A DNA stretch of 64,000 nt, from NCBI GenBank assembly GCA_903857495.1, contig CAIOFF010000061.1:1-64000 (forward strand), given 5' to 3'. Within the stretch, counting starts at the first letter, position 1, and each line of letters begins with the position of its first letter. Below, piece by piece: positions 54,042-62,035 of the stretch. Below the pieces are notes generated by a model that worked only from the letters and a program-made list of their open reading frames with translations, searched no databases and was not told where the DNA came from. Source of the stretch: an uncultured Holophagaceae bacterium. Its GTDB lineage: Bacteria; Acidobacteriota; Holophagae; Holophagales; Holophagaceae. A program made the position numbers and the translations under genes.

Positions 54042-54159
54042 AAATTCATTTTCAAGGATCCCTTCCCTTCTCTTGAGGGCCTGTCTTCGCCGTGGATCTG
54101 TGGTTTTTCTCTTCCGTGTTCTGTTCTGAGGCTGGGAGTCCGGGCTGTAAGCTGGTGGG

Positions 54160-55308
54160 ATGCTGTCCCTGCCGCCGCTCTATCCGATCACCGACGCCAC
54201 CCGGGCAGAGTCTCTGTCGGCGCAGGTGCGGCGCTTGGGTGAGGCGGGATTTCCTCTGGTGCAGTTCCGGGGCAAGCCGCTGGACGGTCGGGCCCAGTGG
54301 GTGGAGTTGCGGGCGGCGCTGGCGGAGGCCTCGGCCAACGGCGGCTGGCCCCAGATCTGCGTCAATGACCGGGCGGACCTGGCGATGCTGGCGGCCCGGG
54401 AGGGGCTGGCACCCTGGGGCCTGCACCTGGGCCAGGGCGACCTGCCTGCCACCGAGGCGGCACAGCTGCCAGGCCTGGGCCGCTGCCACTTCGGCGCTTC
54501 GACCCATGCGCCCGCCGAGTGGGAGGCGTCCGAGGCCGGCTGCGACCATGCCGGCGTCGGTCCCTTCCGGGGCACGGCCACCAAGGCGGACCACGCGGAG
54601 CCCATCGGCCTGGAAGGCCTGCGGGCGGGTTGCACGGCCCTGCGGTCCCGGGACCTCGCGCCCATCGCCATCGGCGGCCTCACCGCCGCCGATGCGCTCG
54701 ACTGCTTCGCGGCCGGTGCCGAGGCCCTGGCCATGGTGGGCGAGCTGCACCGGGGCGGGGACCTCGCGGCGCTGGGCTGGGCGGTCCAGCGGCAGCGCTG
54801 GCAGGTGCGTCCCCCGTTCCGAGCCGGACAGGGCGTCGTCCTCCTGGGCGGCAGCGGCGCCGGGAAGACCACCGTGGCCAAGGAGCTGGCCCAGCGGACG
54901 AACCTGCCCTTCCACGACCTGGACGCGGTCATCGAACAGCGGCAGGGCCAGCCCATCAGCGCCATCTTCGCCGCGGCCGGGGAGCCGGCCTTCCGGGCCC
55001 TCGAGGCAGAACACCTGGCCTCCCTGCTGGGGAGCCCGGCCATCGTGGCCCTGGGTGGCGGCGCCTGGGAGGCTCCGGCCAACCGGGCCACCGTGGCCGC
55101 CAGCGGCTTCGCGGCCCTGTGGCTGGCCGAATCGCCCCTGCGCGCCTGGGCCCGGGTGGGCCGGGATCCAAACCGGCCCCTCGCCCAGGACCGCGCGGCC
55201 TTCATGGCCCGCTGGGCGGCGCGGGTGCCTGCTTGGTCCCTGGCCCCCATGGCCATCCCATTTGGTCACAGTTCCCGGGAGTTGGCCTCCGCCTTGCTAG
55301 ACTGTTAG
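54160..55308 (+). CDS. Thiamine-phosphate synthase - shikimate kinase fusion (ThiE-AroK)
   Basis: 382 residues, two complete enzymes in one chain. Residues 1-215 are ThiE-like: LVQFRGKPLDG, CVNDRADLAM, GLHLGQGDLPATEA, GASTHAPAEWEAS, HAGVGPFRGTATKAD and PIAIGGLTAADA. From about 225 a shikimate kinase follows: VVLLGGSGAGKTTVAKELA (Walker A), FHDLDAVIEQRQG (Asp substrate contact), ISAIFAAAGEPAFRALEAEHL, IVALGGGAWE, lid GRDPNRPLA. The two activities are thiazole-P plus HMP-PP coupling, and shikimate phosphorylation. They are in different pathways; the fusion fits a supply need for chorismate precursors only loosely. No stop or frameshift separates them. Confidence 0.9.
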   Translation: MLSLPPLYPITDATRAESLSAQVRRLGEAGFPLVQFRGKPLDGRAQWVELRAALAEASANGGWPQICVNDRADLAMLAAREGLAPWGLHLGQGDLPATEAAQLPGLGRCHFGASTHAPAEWEASEAGCDHAGVGPFRGTATKADHAEPIGLEGLRAGCTALRSRDLAPIAIGGLTAADALDCFAAGAEALAMVGELHRGGDLAALGWAVQRQRWQVRPPFRAGQGVVLLGGSGAGKTTVAKELAQRTNLPFHDLDAVIEQRQGQPISAIFAAAGEPAFRALEAEHLASLLGSPAIVALGGGAWEAPANRATVAASGFAALWLAESPLRAWARVGRDPNRPLAQDRAAFMARWAARVPAWSLAPMAIPFGHSSRELASALLDC

Positions 55309-55326
55309 CCAAACCCCAGGCACCCC

Positions 55327-56067
55327 GTGGACCTGATCCTTTCCGATCTGCATTCGAACCTGCACGCACTCCGCGCCGTGCTCCGGTTCACCCGCAGGCG
55401 GGCGATCCACCGGTTCGTGATCCTCGGGGACCTGGTGGGCTACGGCGCCCACCCCAATCAGCTGCTGGACAAGATCCGTGAGCTGCGCCCCCGGTTCCTG
55501 GTGCGCGGCAACCACGACAAGGTCTGCGCGGGCCTCGAGCCCGACAACACCTTCAGCCTCCCGGCTAGGCAGGCCGCGGACTGGACCCGGGAGCGGCTGC
55601 GCCAGGACAACTGGCGGCTGCTGGCCGAGGCGCCCACAGGACCCGTCTGGGTGGGGGACGACTACCTCATCGCCCACGGGGCGCCCATGGACGAGGACGC
55701 CTACCTGCTCCACATCCGGGAGGTCAGCCAGGCCTTCGACGCCTTCCAGGGCCAGCTCTGCTTCTTCGGCCACACCCACGTGCCCGGCTGCTTCGAGCTG
55801 GACGAGAGCCGGAACCAGCTGAACTGGATCTCCCTGGAACCTGGGGAGTGGTTCCAACTGCAGCCCCACTGCCGCTACCTGGTGAACCCGGGCTCCGTGG
55901 GGCAACCCCGGGACCGCGATCCCCGCGCCTCCTTCATGACCTACGACCCCAAGCACCACCGGCTGAGGCTTCACCGCCTCGACTACGACGTGAAGGGCGC
56001 AGCCAAAGCCATCCTGGCCGCTGGGCTGCATCCCAACCTGGCCCACCGGCTGAGCCAGGGCATCTGA
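55327..56067 (+). CDS. Calcineurin-like metallophosphoesterase (YfcE/MJ0936-like)
   Basis: 246 residues with all metal-site motifs: LILSDLHSNLHAL, VILGDLVGYGAHP, LVRGNHDKVC, LIAHGAP, CFFGHTHVPGCF and LVNPGSVGQPRD. It hydrolyses phosphodiesters in the cytoplasm; substrate open. GTG start at 55327. It is 18 bases behind the ThiE-AroK fusion stop and 14 bases before the PilZ gene, so all three are likely in one operon. Confidence 0.9.
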   Translation: MDLILSDLHSNLHALRAVLRFTRRRAIHRFVILGDLVGYGAHPNQLLDKIRELRPRFLVRGNHDKVCAGLEPDNTFSLPARQAADWTRERLRQDNWRLLAEAPTGPVWVGDDYLIAHGAPMDEDAYLLHIREVSQAFDAFQGQLCFFGHTHVPGCFELDESRNQLNWISLEPGEWFQLQPHCRYLVNPGSVGQPRDRDPRASFMTYDPKHHRLRLHRLDYDVKGAAKAILAAGLHPNLAHRLSQGI

Positions 56068-56081
56068 AAGGCAGTCATTCC

Positions 56082-56777
56082 ATGGTCAATGTTTCCTTCC
56101 TCTCCGCCCACGTGCTCGAGCAGTTCCTCATCCAGGCCCGGCTCACCCGGGCGGTGGCCAGCCTCCGCCTGCAGAAGGCCAACTCCCGGCTGCTGGGCGA
56201 TCTGCGGATCCACAGCTTCCGCGCGGGTGCGACGCTCGAGCTGTCCGGCCTCCACGCCCGGGACCTGGTGCCCGTGGAAGGCACGCCGGTGACCCTCACC
56301 GTCCTCCTGGGCGACGAGGTGCTGAGCCTGGAGTCCGAGCTGCTGGCGCCCATCCAGGACGAGGAGGGGCACACCCTGCTCCACCTCCGCTGGCCCCACG
56401 AGCCCGCCCACCTGCACCGCCGCCGCGACATGCGGGTGGCCGGGCCCGATCAGTCGCCCCTGAAGGTCCAGGTGACCCTGGGGGACCGCAAGCTGGAGGC
56501 CCTCCTGGTGAACCTCACGGAGACCGGCGTGGGCCTCGCCTTCGAGGAGGCCGTGATGGTGGACCTCCACGCCGCCGTGGAGATCGACGCGGAGCTGCCG
56601 GACGGCGCCATCCTGCACTGCCCCGGTGAGGTGCGGCACCTGAACTTCCTCGAGGGCCAGGACTATCCCACCCGCCTGGGCATCGTGCTCCATCCGCTGC
56701 CGGGCACCGACCTCGAGCCCATCCACCGCTTCATCCAGGCCCGCCGCACGGATCGCTCCCACTCAACCGCACGCTAG
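56082..56777 (+). CDS. PilZ-domain c-di-GMP receptor
   Basis: 231 residues. An N-terminal YcgR-like flap (about 30-110) is followed by a PilZ domain from about 112: the RxxxR c-di-GMP motif is RRRDMRV, and the second motif NLTETGVGLAF corresponds to D/N-x-S-x-x-G with Thr in place of Ser. It couples cyclic di-GMP to motility or exopolysaccharide output. Its stop codon TAG overlaps the stop of the convergent gene on the other strand. Confidence 0.85.
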   Translation: MVNVSFLSAHVLEQFLIQARLTRAVASLRLQKANSRLLGDLRIHSFRAGATLELSGLHARDLVPVEGTPVTLTVLLGDEVLSLESELLAPIQDEEGHTLLHLRWPHEPAHLHRRRDMRVAGPDQSPLKVQVTLGDRKLEALLVNLTETGVGLAFEEAVMVDLHAAVEIDAELPDGAILHCPGEVRHLNFLEGQDYPTRLGIVLHPLPGTDLEPIHRFIQARRTDRSHSTAR

Positions 56778-57175
56778 TTGGTGCCGGGGATCTCCTCTGC
56801 CGACGCCGCCAGGGTGCGCTTGATGGGCAGGAAGCAGACACCATCCGGGCCCTCGGTGCAGGGCTGGTAGGTCACGAGCAGCCGGACCGGGTCCTCCAGC
56901 TTGCGGCCCGCCAGCGCGAGGCGCACGGTGCCGCGCAGGATCGGGTCACCGGCGTCGTCGATCTCGCTGGTGGCGGGCAGGGGGGCGCAGGTGAGGGAAC
57001 CCCTGGAGACCAGGGCCACCTTGAAGCTGCGGGCCTTGAGGTGCACGTTGTCCGGCAGCCTCAGGAACAGCGCGCCCCCGGCCACGCTGAGCGCGACATC
57101 CTTGGCAGGGTCGAAGCCTGCGGCGGAAAGGGCCTGCGCGGCCACCATCAGGAAGGGGATCAGGACACGTCGCAT
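56774..57175 (-). CDS. DsbD-alpha-like periplasmic redox protein
   Basis: 133 residues with a signal peptide (FLMVAAQALSAAGFDP). The mature part is beta-rich. Two cysteines near the end, Cys106 and Cys114, sit in TYQPCTEGPDGVCFLPIKR, matching the DsbD alpha domain (YQGCAD..CYPP). It could relay electrons to a periplasmic thioredoxin-like protein such as the TlpA fusion upstream in the same operon. A full DsbD transmembrane partner is not in the window. It begins 4 bases after apbE ends. Confidence 0.72.
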   Translation of the reverse strand: MRRVLIPFLMVAAQALSAAGFDPAKDVALSVAGGALFLRLPDNVHLKARSFKVALVSRGSLTCAPLPATSEIDDAGDPILRGTVRLALAGRKLEDPVRLLVTYQPCTEGPDGVCFLPIKRTLAASAEEIPGTN

Positions 57176-57179
57176 GGCC

Positions 57180-58142
57180 TCAGGCTCCAGCAGGAAGGTC
57201 GGAAATCCGGGCCATGCCCGAGGTGGCCAGGAGCTCCCCGGCCTCGGTAATCAGGGCGCCTTCCACAGAGGGCGTCGCTTCCAGCAGCTGCAGGCCACAC
57301 TCCGGCCCCAGCAGGAAGGACGCGGTGGCGAGCCGCCCGGCCTCGGCGGCCGTGGGCGCCACCACCGTGGTGGAGGCGAGGCCTCGGGCGGGCCAGCCTG
57401 TGGTTGCATTGAGCAGGTGGTGGTAGCGCACGCCGTCCACCTCGAAGCCGCGCTCGTAGTCCCCGGAGGTGGCCACCCCGCAGTCGGCTTGGGCGCGGAT
57501 CGCGAAGCGGCAGCGGGCGCGGTCCCGGGGATCCTGCACACCGATGAGCCAGGGCGCGCCATCGCCCCGCCGCCCCACGGTGCGCACATCCCCCAGCAGG
57601 TTCACCATGGCCGATTCCACGCCCCGGGCCTTGAGCAGCTCGGCCACGCGGTCCGCGGCGTACTCCTTGCCGACGCCGCCCAGGTCCAGCTCCATGCCCT
57701 CCCGGGCCAAGCGGACCGTGCCGTGGCTCAGCTCCACGGCCCGGTGGTCCACGCGGGTCAGCAGGGCCTGGATGGCCGCCTCCGCGGGCACCTCGGCCCG
57801 CTTGAAGTCCCAGACCTGGCGCAGCACCCCCACGGTGGGGTCGAAGCGGCCCCCAGTCAGACGCGCCAGCTCCAGGGCACTTCGCACCAGGGCCTCGGTC
57901 TCGTCGTCCACCGCCAGCGGGGCGCCGCCGGCCTCGTCGTTGAGCTGGCCCACCACACTGGTGGCGCGGTAGCGGCTGAACTTCTGCTCGATGCGCCGAG
58001 CCTCGGCCACCGCCTCGCGGCCCAGGCGGGTGGCGGCAGCTTCGCCGCGGTCGTCCACGAACTTCAGCAGCGCGTCGCCCCCCATGAGCGGGAAGCGCAC
58101 GGTGTAGAGGGTCCGCTCCAAGGCGGGGGTCAGTACTTCCAC
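57180..58142 (-). CDS. apbE: FAD:protein FMN transferase
   Basis: About 320 residues. ApbE motifs are present: FSRYRATSVVGQLN, DPTVGVLRQVWDFKR, LDLGGVGKEYAADRVAELL, VNLLGDVRTVG, ATSGDYERGF, YHHLLNATTGWPA and the C-terminal Mg-binding TVVAPTAAEAGRLAT. It moves FMN onto Thr of extracytoplasmic redox proteins. A GTG (58142) overlaps the DUF3570 gene end; an ATG at 58085 is an alternative start without the first 19 residues. No signal peptide is seen, so the exported state or membrane localisation is uncertain. Confidence 0.9.
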   Translation of the reverse strand: MEVLTPALERTLYTVRFPLMGGDALLKFVDDRGEAAATRLGREAVAEARRIEQKFSRYRATSVVGQLNDEAGGAPLAVDDETEALVRSALELARLTGGRFDPTVGVLRQVWDFKRAEVPAEAAIQALLTRVDHRAVELSHGTVRLAREGMELDLGGVGKEYAADRVAELLKARGVESAMVNLLGDVRTVGRRGDGAPWLIGVQDPRDRARCRFAIRAQADCGVATSGDYERGFEVDGVRYHHLLNATTGWPARGLASTTVVAPTAAEAGRLATASFLLGPECGLQLLEATPSVEGALITEAGELLATSGMARISDLPAGA

Positions 58143-59356
58143 TTCAGGCCCAGGGTGACGGTGGTGGCGTTGACATCCGCTGCGGAGGTGGCGGGGCCCG
58201 CATAGATCGCCGGGAGGCTGCCGCTGCCCGCGGTCTTGAGCGGTGTCACCTGGTCCCGCCCCGACTGGAGCTGGTAGGAGGCTCCGAGGCTTAAGGTGAG
58301 CCCTGGCTTGAGGTCCACGGCGACGGCACAGCCCAGGAGGAGGCTGCTGAAGGCCGACAGCCGGTAGTCCGCCGACATGAAGGGCTGGGCCGCATCGAAG
58401 CGGGCGCCGTAGAAGGAGGCTGCGCGCTGGCTGTAGGCCCGCAGGCGCGGCGTCAGGATCCAGCCTTCGTCCAGGTGCTGGTCGTAGGTGAAGTCCAGGG
58501 TGTGCGCCTTGATGCCCCAGTCGTCCGTGTAGTAGCGGTAGGAGGTCTTGAGGGCCCCGTCCCATTCGAAGTAGTGGGCGTGCTTGACCAGGAAGGCATC
58601 CCGGACGCGGGTGTCCGGCCGGTGCTCGCCCTGGGTGAGGCTGCCCACGGTCACGATGAGGTAGGGTTCATCCAGGTAGCCGCTCAGGTTCATGCGGGAG
58701 GCGCTGAAGTCGATCAGGTCCTCGGCGCCCAGAATCCAGGTCCAGCCCAGGGCGTAGCCCCGGGTCTTCTTGGGCAGGCGCAGGGTGCTGGTCACCGGGG
58801 CCACGGTGTCGTTGGCCAGGGACAGTCCGTAGTGGAGGGTGCCGCGCCCCTGAGCCATGGTCCAGGCATCCGAGAGCCCGAAGCCCTGGGAGGTGTAGTC
58901 CTTCTCCACGGAGTGGGAGATGTCCACCGTGGGGAGGTGGGCCCCGATGCGGCGGCCCCAGGTGAAGCCCTGGGCATTGCGTTCGTCCATGTACTGGACC
59001 ATGGGGATCTTGCCCGCGGCGTTGGTGGTCCGGTTGCCCGAGGCCGAGGTGGTGGTCGTGACGCTGAGGGTGGGATAGCCGCCCGTGGGCGAGGCCCCGG
59101 AGACGCTGTCGTGGGCGAGCAGCAGATCAATCTGCCCAAGGGCCTCGCTCAGCTCGTGGTGCAGCAGCAGCGTGGGGCTCTTCACCTGGGTGCGGCCATC
59201 GGTCTCGTTGTAGAAGAGGTAGCGCAGCTCCACAGCGGACTGGGCCAGGGCCACCCGGCCCGTGAGGATGCCCATGCCGGCCACCATCCAGGGCAGGCCC
59301 TGGAGCGCCAGACGACCCCGCCGCCGGACCTTGCGCGCGCGCTCAGTTGCAGCCAC
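58130..59356 (-). CDS. DUF3570 outer-membrane protein
   Basis: About 408 residues. A signal peptide (GLPWMVAGMGILTGRVALAQ) precedes a beta-barrel-type protein rich in aromatic and alternating residues (ELRYLFYNETDGR; RGYALGWTWILGAE; VTLGLKWKY), ending in an aromatic residue as in outer-membrane barrels. The GTG at 59356 has GGGAGG 6 bases upstream; an ATG at 59407 would overlap the previous gene more. DUF3570 proteins regularly neighbour DUF4266, TlpA and ApbE. Role unknown; a redox or metal-linked envelope role is inferred. Confidence 0.85.
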   Translation of the reverse strand: MAATERARKVRRRGRLALQGLPWMVAGMGILTGRVALAQSAVELRYLFYNETDGRTQVKSPTLLLHHELSEALGQIDLLLAHDSVSGASPTGGYPTLSVTTTTSASGNRTTNAAGKIPMVQYMDERNAQGFTWGRRIGAHLPTVDISHSVEKDYTSQGFGLSDAWTMAQGRGTLHYGLSLANDTVAPVTSTLRLPKKTRGYALGWTWILGAEDLIDFSASRMNLSGYLDEPYLIVTVGSLTQGEHRPDTRVRDAFLVKHAHYFEWDGALKTSYRYYTDDWGIKAHTLDFTYDQHLDEGWILTPRLRAYSQRAASFYGARFDAAQPFMSADYRLSAFSSLLLGCAVAVDLKPGLTLSLGASYQLQSGRDQVTPLKTAGSGSLPAIYAGPATSAADVNATTVTLGLKWKY

Positions 59357-60065
59357 AGCCACCTCCCGCCGCGCCGCCATTGCCCGCGGCCCCTTCCTTG
59401 CTGGCATGGATGTGCTCCCGGAAGAAGCCCGTGAGGGTGTCCCCGTCGAGGCTCATGATGGGATCCGCCAGGTGGCCCCGGCGCCAAGCCTTCAGGCTGC
59501 CTGTGGCCTGCAGCCCTGAAGCGACGCGGACCTCCTTCGGCGCCGGGCTGCCGGCCAGCAGGGCCGCCACGGCCGTGGCCTCTTCCTGGACATGCGCCCC
59601 GCCCTCAAAGCGGGCTGCGATGCGGCCCTCACGGTCGATGAGGAAGGTGGTGGGCATGGCCACCACCGAGAAGGCCTCCCCGGTGCGGCCCGTGGCATCC
59701 TGCAGGATCGTGAACTGCACCGGGACCTGCTCCAGGAAGGCACTGACCGCGGCCGTCTCTTCGTCCAGCGAGATGCCCACCACCTTCACGCCCTGGCCCG
59801 CGAACCGGCTCTGGAGCTTGTCCAGCTCGGGCATGCTCTTGCGGCAGGGGCCGCACCAGGAGGCCCAGAAGTCCACGACCACCACCTGGCCCTTGAGCGC
59901 CGCCAGGGAGAAGGCCTTGCCCTTCGAGTCCTTCAGCTGCACCTCCGGCGCCGGGTCGCCCTTGCCGGCAGCAGACAGGCTGGACCCCGCCAGGAAGAGG
60001 GCCGCGCTTAGCGCCAGCCAGGCCAGGCGGCCGGGAAATCGGGGGGATGGGTGCAGTGCGAGCAT
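59343..60065 (-). CDS. TlpA-like thioredoxin fused to DUF4266
   Basis: 240 residues from an ATG with AGGAG. Signal peptide (LAWLALSAALFLAGSSLSAA), a TlpA/ResA thioredoxin domain with Cys71 and Cys74 (FWASWCGPCRKS) and cis-Pro AMPTTFLID, to about 170. Residues about 187-240 are DUF4266: AWRRGHLADPIMSLDGDTL, FREHIHASKEG and the Cys-rich end GGGCGCN. Elsewhere DUF4266 is usually a separate small lipoprotein; here it has no lipobox of its own. The stop overlaps the DUF3570 start by 14 bases. First gene of the four-gene operon. Confidence 0.88.
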   Translation of the reverse strand: MLALHPSPRFPGRLAWLALSAALFLAGSSLSAAGKGDPAPEVQLKDSKGKAFSLAALKGQVVVVDFWASWCGPCRKSMPELDKLQSRFAGQGVKVVGISLDEETAAVSAFLEQVPVQFTILQDATGRTGEAFSVVAMPTTFLIDREGRIAARFEGGAHVQEEATAVAALLAGSPAPKEVRVASGLQATGSLKAWRRGHLADPIMSLDGDTLTGFFREHIHASKEGAAGNGGAAGGGCGCN

Positions 60066-60165
60066 GGGTCTCCTGAGAGCCCAGGGCCCGGCGCTGGAAG
60101 CCTCCGGACCCTGGGCTGATAATGCGTGTTCCTACATCTATGCTGCCACCGAACGAAAGGATCCC

Positions 60166-60180
60166 GGAGAATTAATCTCC
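60166..60180. promoter_or_regulatory. Inverted repeat ggaga-n5-tctcc upstream of the TlpA-DUF4266 operon
   Basis: ggagaattaatctcc (60166-60180) lies about 100 bp before the operon start, in a 156-bp gap that is unusually AT-rich. It could be an operator; no factor identified. Confidence 0.35.
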
Positions 60181-60221
60181 AGAGATTTCAGCCTTTTCGG
60201 GCCAGCCGCTCCGGAACCGCC

Positions 60222-60530
60222 CTACCCCCCACCCCGCTGGAACCCCCGGTGGAAGCGGGCCATGAAGGCTGCCACCTGCGCCTCGGAGTGGCCCTCGAAG
60301 GTCAATTCCACCCGGTGCCTGACCAGCGACAGGCGCCCGAGCCGCAGGGGCTCCAGGGGCTGGAGCGCCAGCGACCAGCGCCGCACACCCTCTGTGTGCC
60401 GGAAGACCCCATCTGCCCCCGCCTGCGGCGTGAGGCCCACGGCCTCGGGCAGCAGGCGCAGGAAGTCCTCCCGGCTGATGGTCATCTCCAGGCTCAGCCG
60501 CTGGTCCCGGGGAGCCTCGTCCCTAGCCAC
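60222..60530 (-). CDS. Hypothetical protein of the AOR operon
   Basis: 102 residues from an ATG overlapping the MoaD-like gene end by 8 bases. The sequence has a helical N-terminus (SREDFLRLLPEAVGLTPQAG) and a beta-rich end (WSLALQPLEPLRLGRLSLVRH, VELTFEG). No motif recognised; coupling to MoaD and AOR suggests involvement in tungstopterin cofactor or enzyme maturation, which is inference. Confidence 0.65.
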   Translation of the reverse strand: MARDEAPRDQRLSLEMTISREDFLRLLPEAVGLTPQAGADGVFRHTEGVRRWSLALQPLEPLRLGRLSLVRHRVELTFEGHSEAQVAAFMARFHRGFQRGGG

Positions 60531-60777
60531 CGGCGACGGGGGGCCAGATGGCCAGGGCCTGGCCCGCTTCCAGCACCTTCGTGGCCCGGTCGCCTACGGC
60601 CACCCACACCCCATCCACCAGCACGATGGCGCACTCCCCCGACTGCAGGCCCATGAGCTGGATCACCGCCAGGACCGTGGTGCCGGGCTCGAGGTCCAGC
60701 TGCAGGCAGTGGCTGGACCGCGCCTCCGCCGGGAGGCGGATGCTGAGGGACGCGAACAGCTTGAGCGTGATCTTCAT
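60523..60777 (-). CDS. MoaD/ThiS-family sulfur carrier
   Basis: 84 residues with the ubiquitin-like fold (MKITLKLFASLSIRLP, DLEPGTTVLAVIQLMGL, VLVDGVWVAVGD) and the C-terminal Gly-Gly (PPVAGG) that is adenylated and thiocarboxylated in MoaD. Placed directly behind an AOR-type oxidoreductase operon, it is likely a dedicated sulfur carrier for the tungsten pterin cofactor. The ATG overlaps the stop of the FAD reductase gene (ATGA). Confidence 0.85.
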   Translation of the reverse strand: MKITLKLFASLSIRLPAEARSSHCLQLDLEPGTTVLAVIQLMGLQSGECAIVLVDGVWVAVGDRATKVLEAGQALAIWPPVAGG

Positions 60778-62018
60778 GCCAGGCGATGCGCCGCCGCGAG
60801 GTAGGCCGGCATGACCAGCGTGGGGTCGTCCAGCAGGCGCTGCTTCCAGGGGCCCAGCCGCAGCTTGCCTTCGATGAGCCCGCGCAGGGCGCCGACGTGA
60901 TCGGTGAAGCCCACGGTGTTGGCGCCGACCAGGCGGTCGCCGTCGAACTGCAGGTTCATGTAGCGGTAGCGGGCCTCGTCCAGCAGCTCGGTGGACTCCC
61001 CACCGGGCACGCCCTCCCACTCGCCGAAAGACGAGGAAACGAGGCCAAGGGTGGTGAGTACGTTGAAGACCAGGCTCCCCTGGAAGGCCGTGGGCTTGCC
61101 GGCCATGTTCAGTGCCGCGATGCGCCCCTGCTCCACGGCGTTGGGCTGGATGGCGTTGACCTGACGCTTGCCGCTAAGGCAGTCCACGGACTCGGCCACA
61201 TCCCCGGCGGCGTAGATGCCGGGCACGCTGCTCTGAAGGTTTGCGTCCACCACGATGCCCTGGTTGATCTCGATGCCGCTGCCGGCCAGGAACTCCAGGT
61301 TCGGGTCCACGCCCACGGCGCTGAGGTAGACATCGGCGGGCAGCACCCGCCCCTCGCCCAGGTCCACCTGGAGGACGCCGTCCTTCTGGCTCAGGCCCTT
61401 GGGCTGGGTGCGGGTCAGGATCTTCACGCCCTTGGCCTCGCACCAGCGCCGCAGCATGTTGCTGGCGGCGGGGTTCATCATGCGGCGGACCATGTAGCCG
61501 CTGCGCACCAGGATCGTCAGGTCCACGCCCTTGGAGAGCAGGCCCTCCATGATGATGCAGCCCACGAAGCCCGCGCCCATCTGGACGACGCGGGTGCCCG
61601 GCTTGGCCTTGGCCAGGATGGCGCGGGCGTCGGCGAGGGTCCAGCAGGCCTGGACCCCGGGCAGGTCGATGCCCGGGATCTTCTCCAGGCTGGGCCGGGA
61701 GCCGGTGGCGATGAGCAGGCGGTCGTAGGCCAGGAGACTGCCCTCGCCCAGGTCCACGGTGCGGGCGGCGGTATTGACGGCGTGGGCGCGGGCCTGGACC
61801 AGACCGATGCGCAGGCGCTGGAAGTGGTCCGAAGTCTTTCGGAGGTGAGTGCCCTCCTCGCCGATGTCCCCCCGGAGCAGGTAGGGGATGGCCATGCGGG
61901 AGTAGGGCGCCTCCCCTTCGCCGCAGAGCATGAATATCTCTGCGGCGGGGTCGGCCTTGCGCAGGGTCTCCGCGGCAACCACCCCCGCGGGACCGCTTCC
62001 GATGATGACGTGTCGCAT
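60774..62018 (-). CDS. FAD/NAD(P)-dependent oxidoreductase of the AOR operon
   Basis: 414 residues of the pyridine nucleotide-disulfide oxidoreductase type: FAD site HVIIGSGPAGVVAAETL, NAD site VVQMGAGFVGCIIMEGL, and GIYAAGDVAES. There is no CxxxxC disulfide; the Cys in IFMLCGEGEAPYSR is near the position of the NADH-oxidase redox Cys. It likely transfers electrons between NAD(P)H and the ferredoxin/AOR system. The start is the ATG giving MRHVIIGSG. It follows aor by 17 bases. Confidence 0.88.
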   Translation of the reverse strand: MRHVIIGSGPAGVVAAETLRKADPAAEIFMLCGEGEAPYSRMAIPYLLRGDIGEEGTHLRKTSDHFQRLRIGLVQARAHAVNTAARTVDLGEGSLLAYDRLLIATGSRPSLEKIPGIDLPGVQACWTLADARAILAKAKPGTRVVQMGAGFVGCIIMEGLLSKGVDLTILVRSGYMVRRMMNPAASNMLRRWCEAKGVKILTRTQPKGLSQKDGVLQVDLGEGRVLPADVYLSAVGVDPNLEFLAGSGIEINQGIVVDANLQSSVPGIYAAGDVAESVDCLSGKRQVNAIQPNAVEQGRIAALNMAGKPTAFQGSLVFNVLTTLGLVSSSFGEWEGVPGGESTELLDEARYRYMNLQFDGDRLVGANTVGFTDHVGALRGLIEGKLRLGPWKQRLLDDPTLVMPAYLAAAHRLA

Positions 62019-62035
62019 GAGGATCCTGGGCTGGG

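Noticed and set aside
53936-54159. TPP riboswitch before the ThiE fusion
   Set aside because: Only the R4 hairpin is present; no CUGAGA or ACCUGA-type core.
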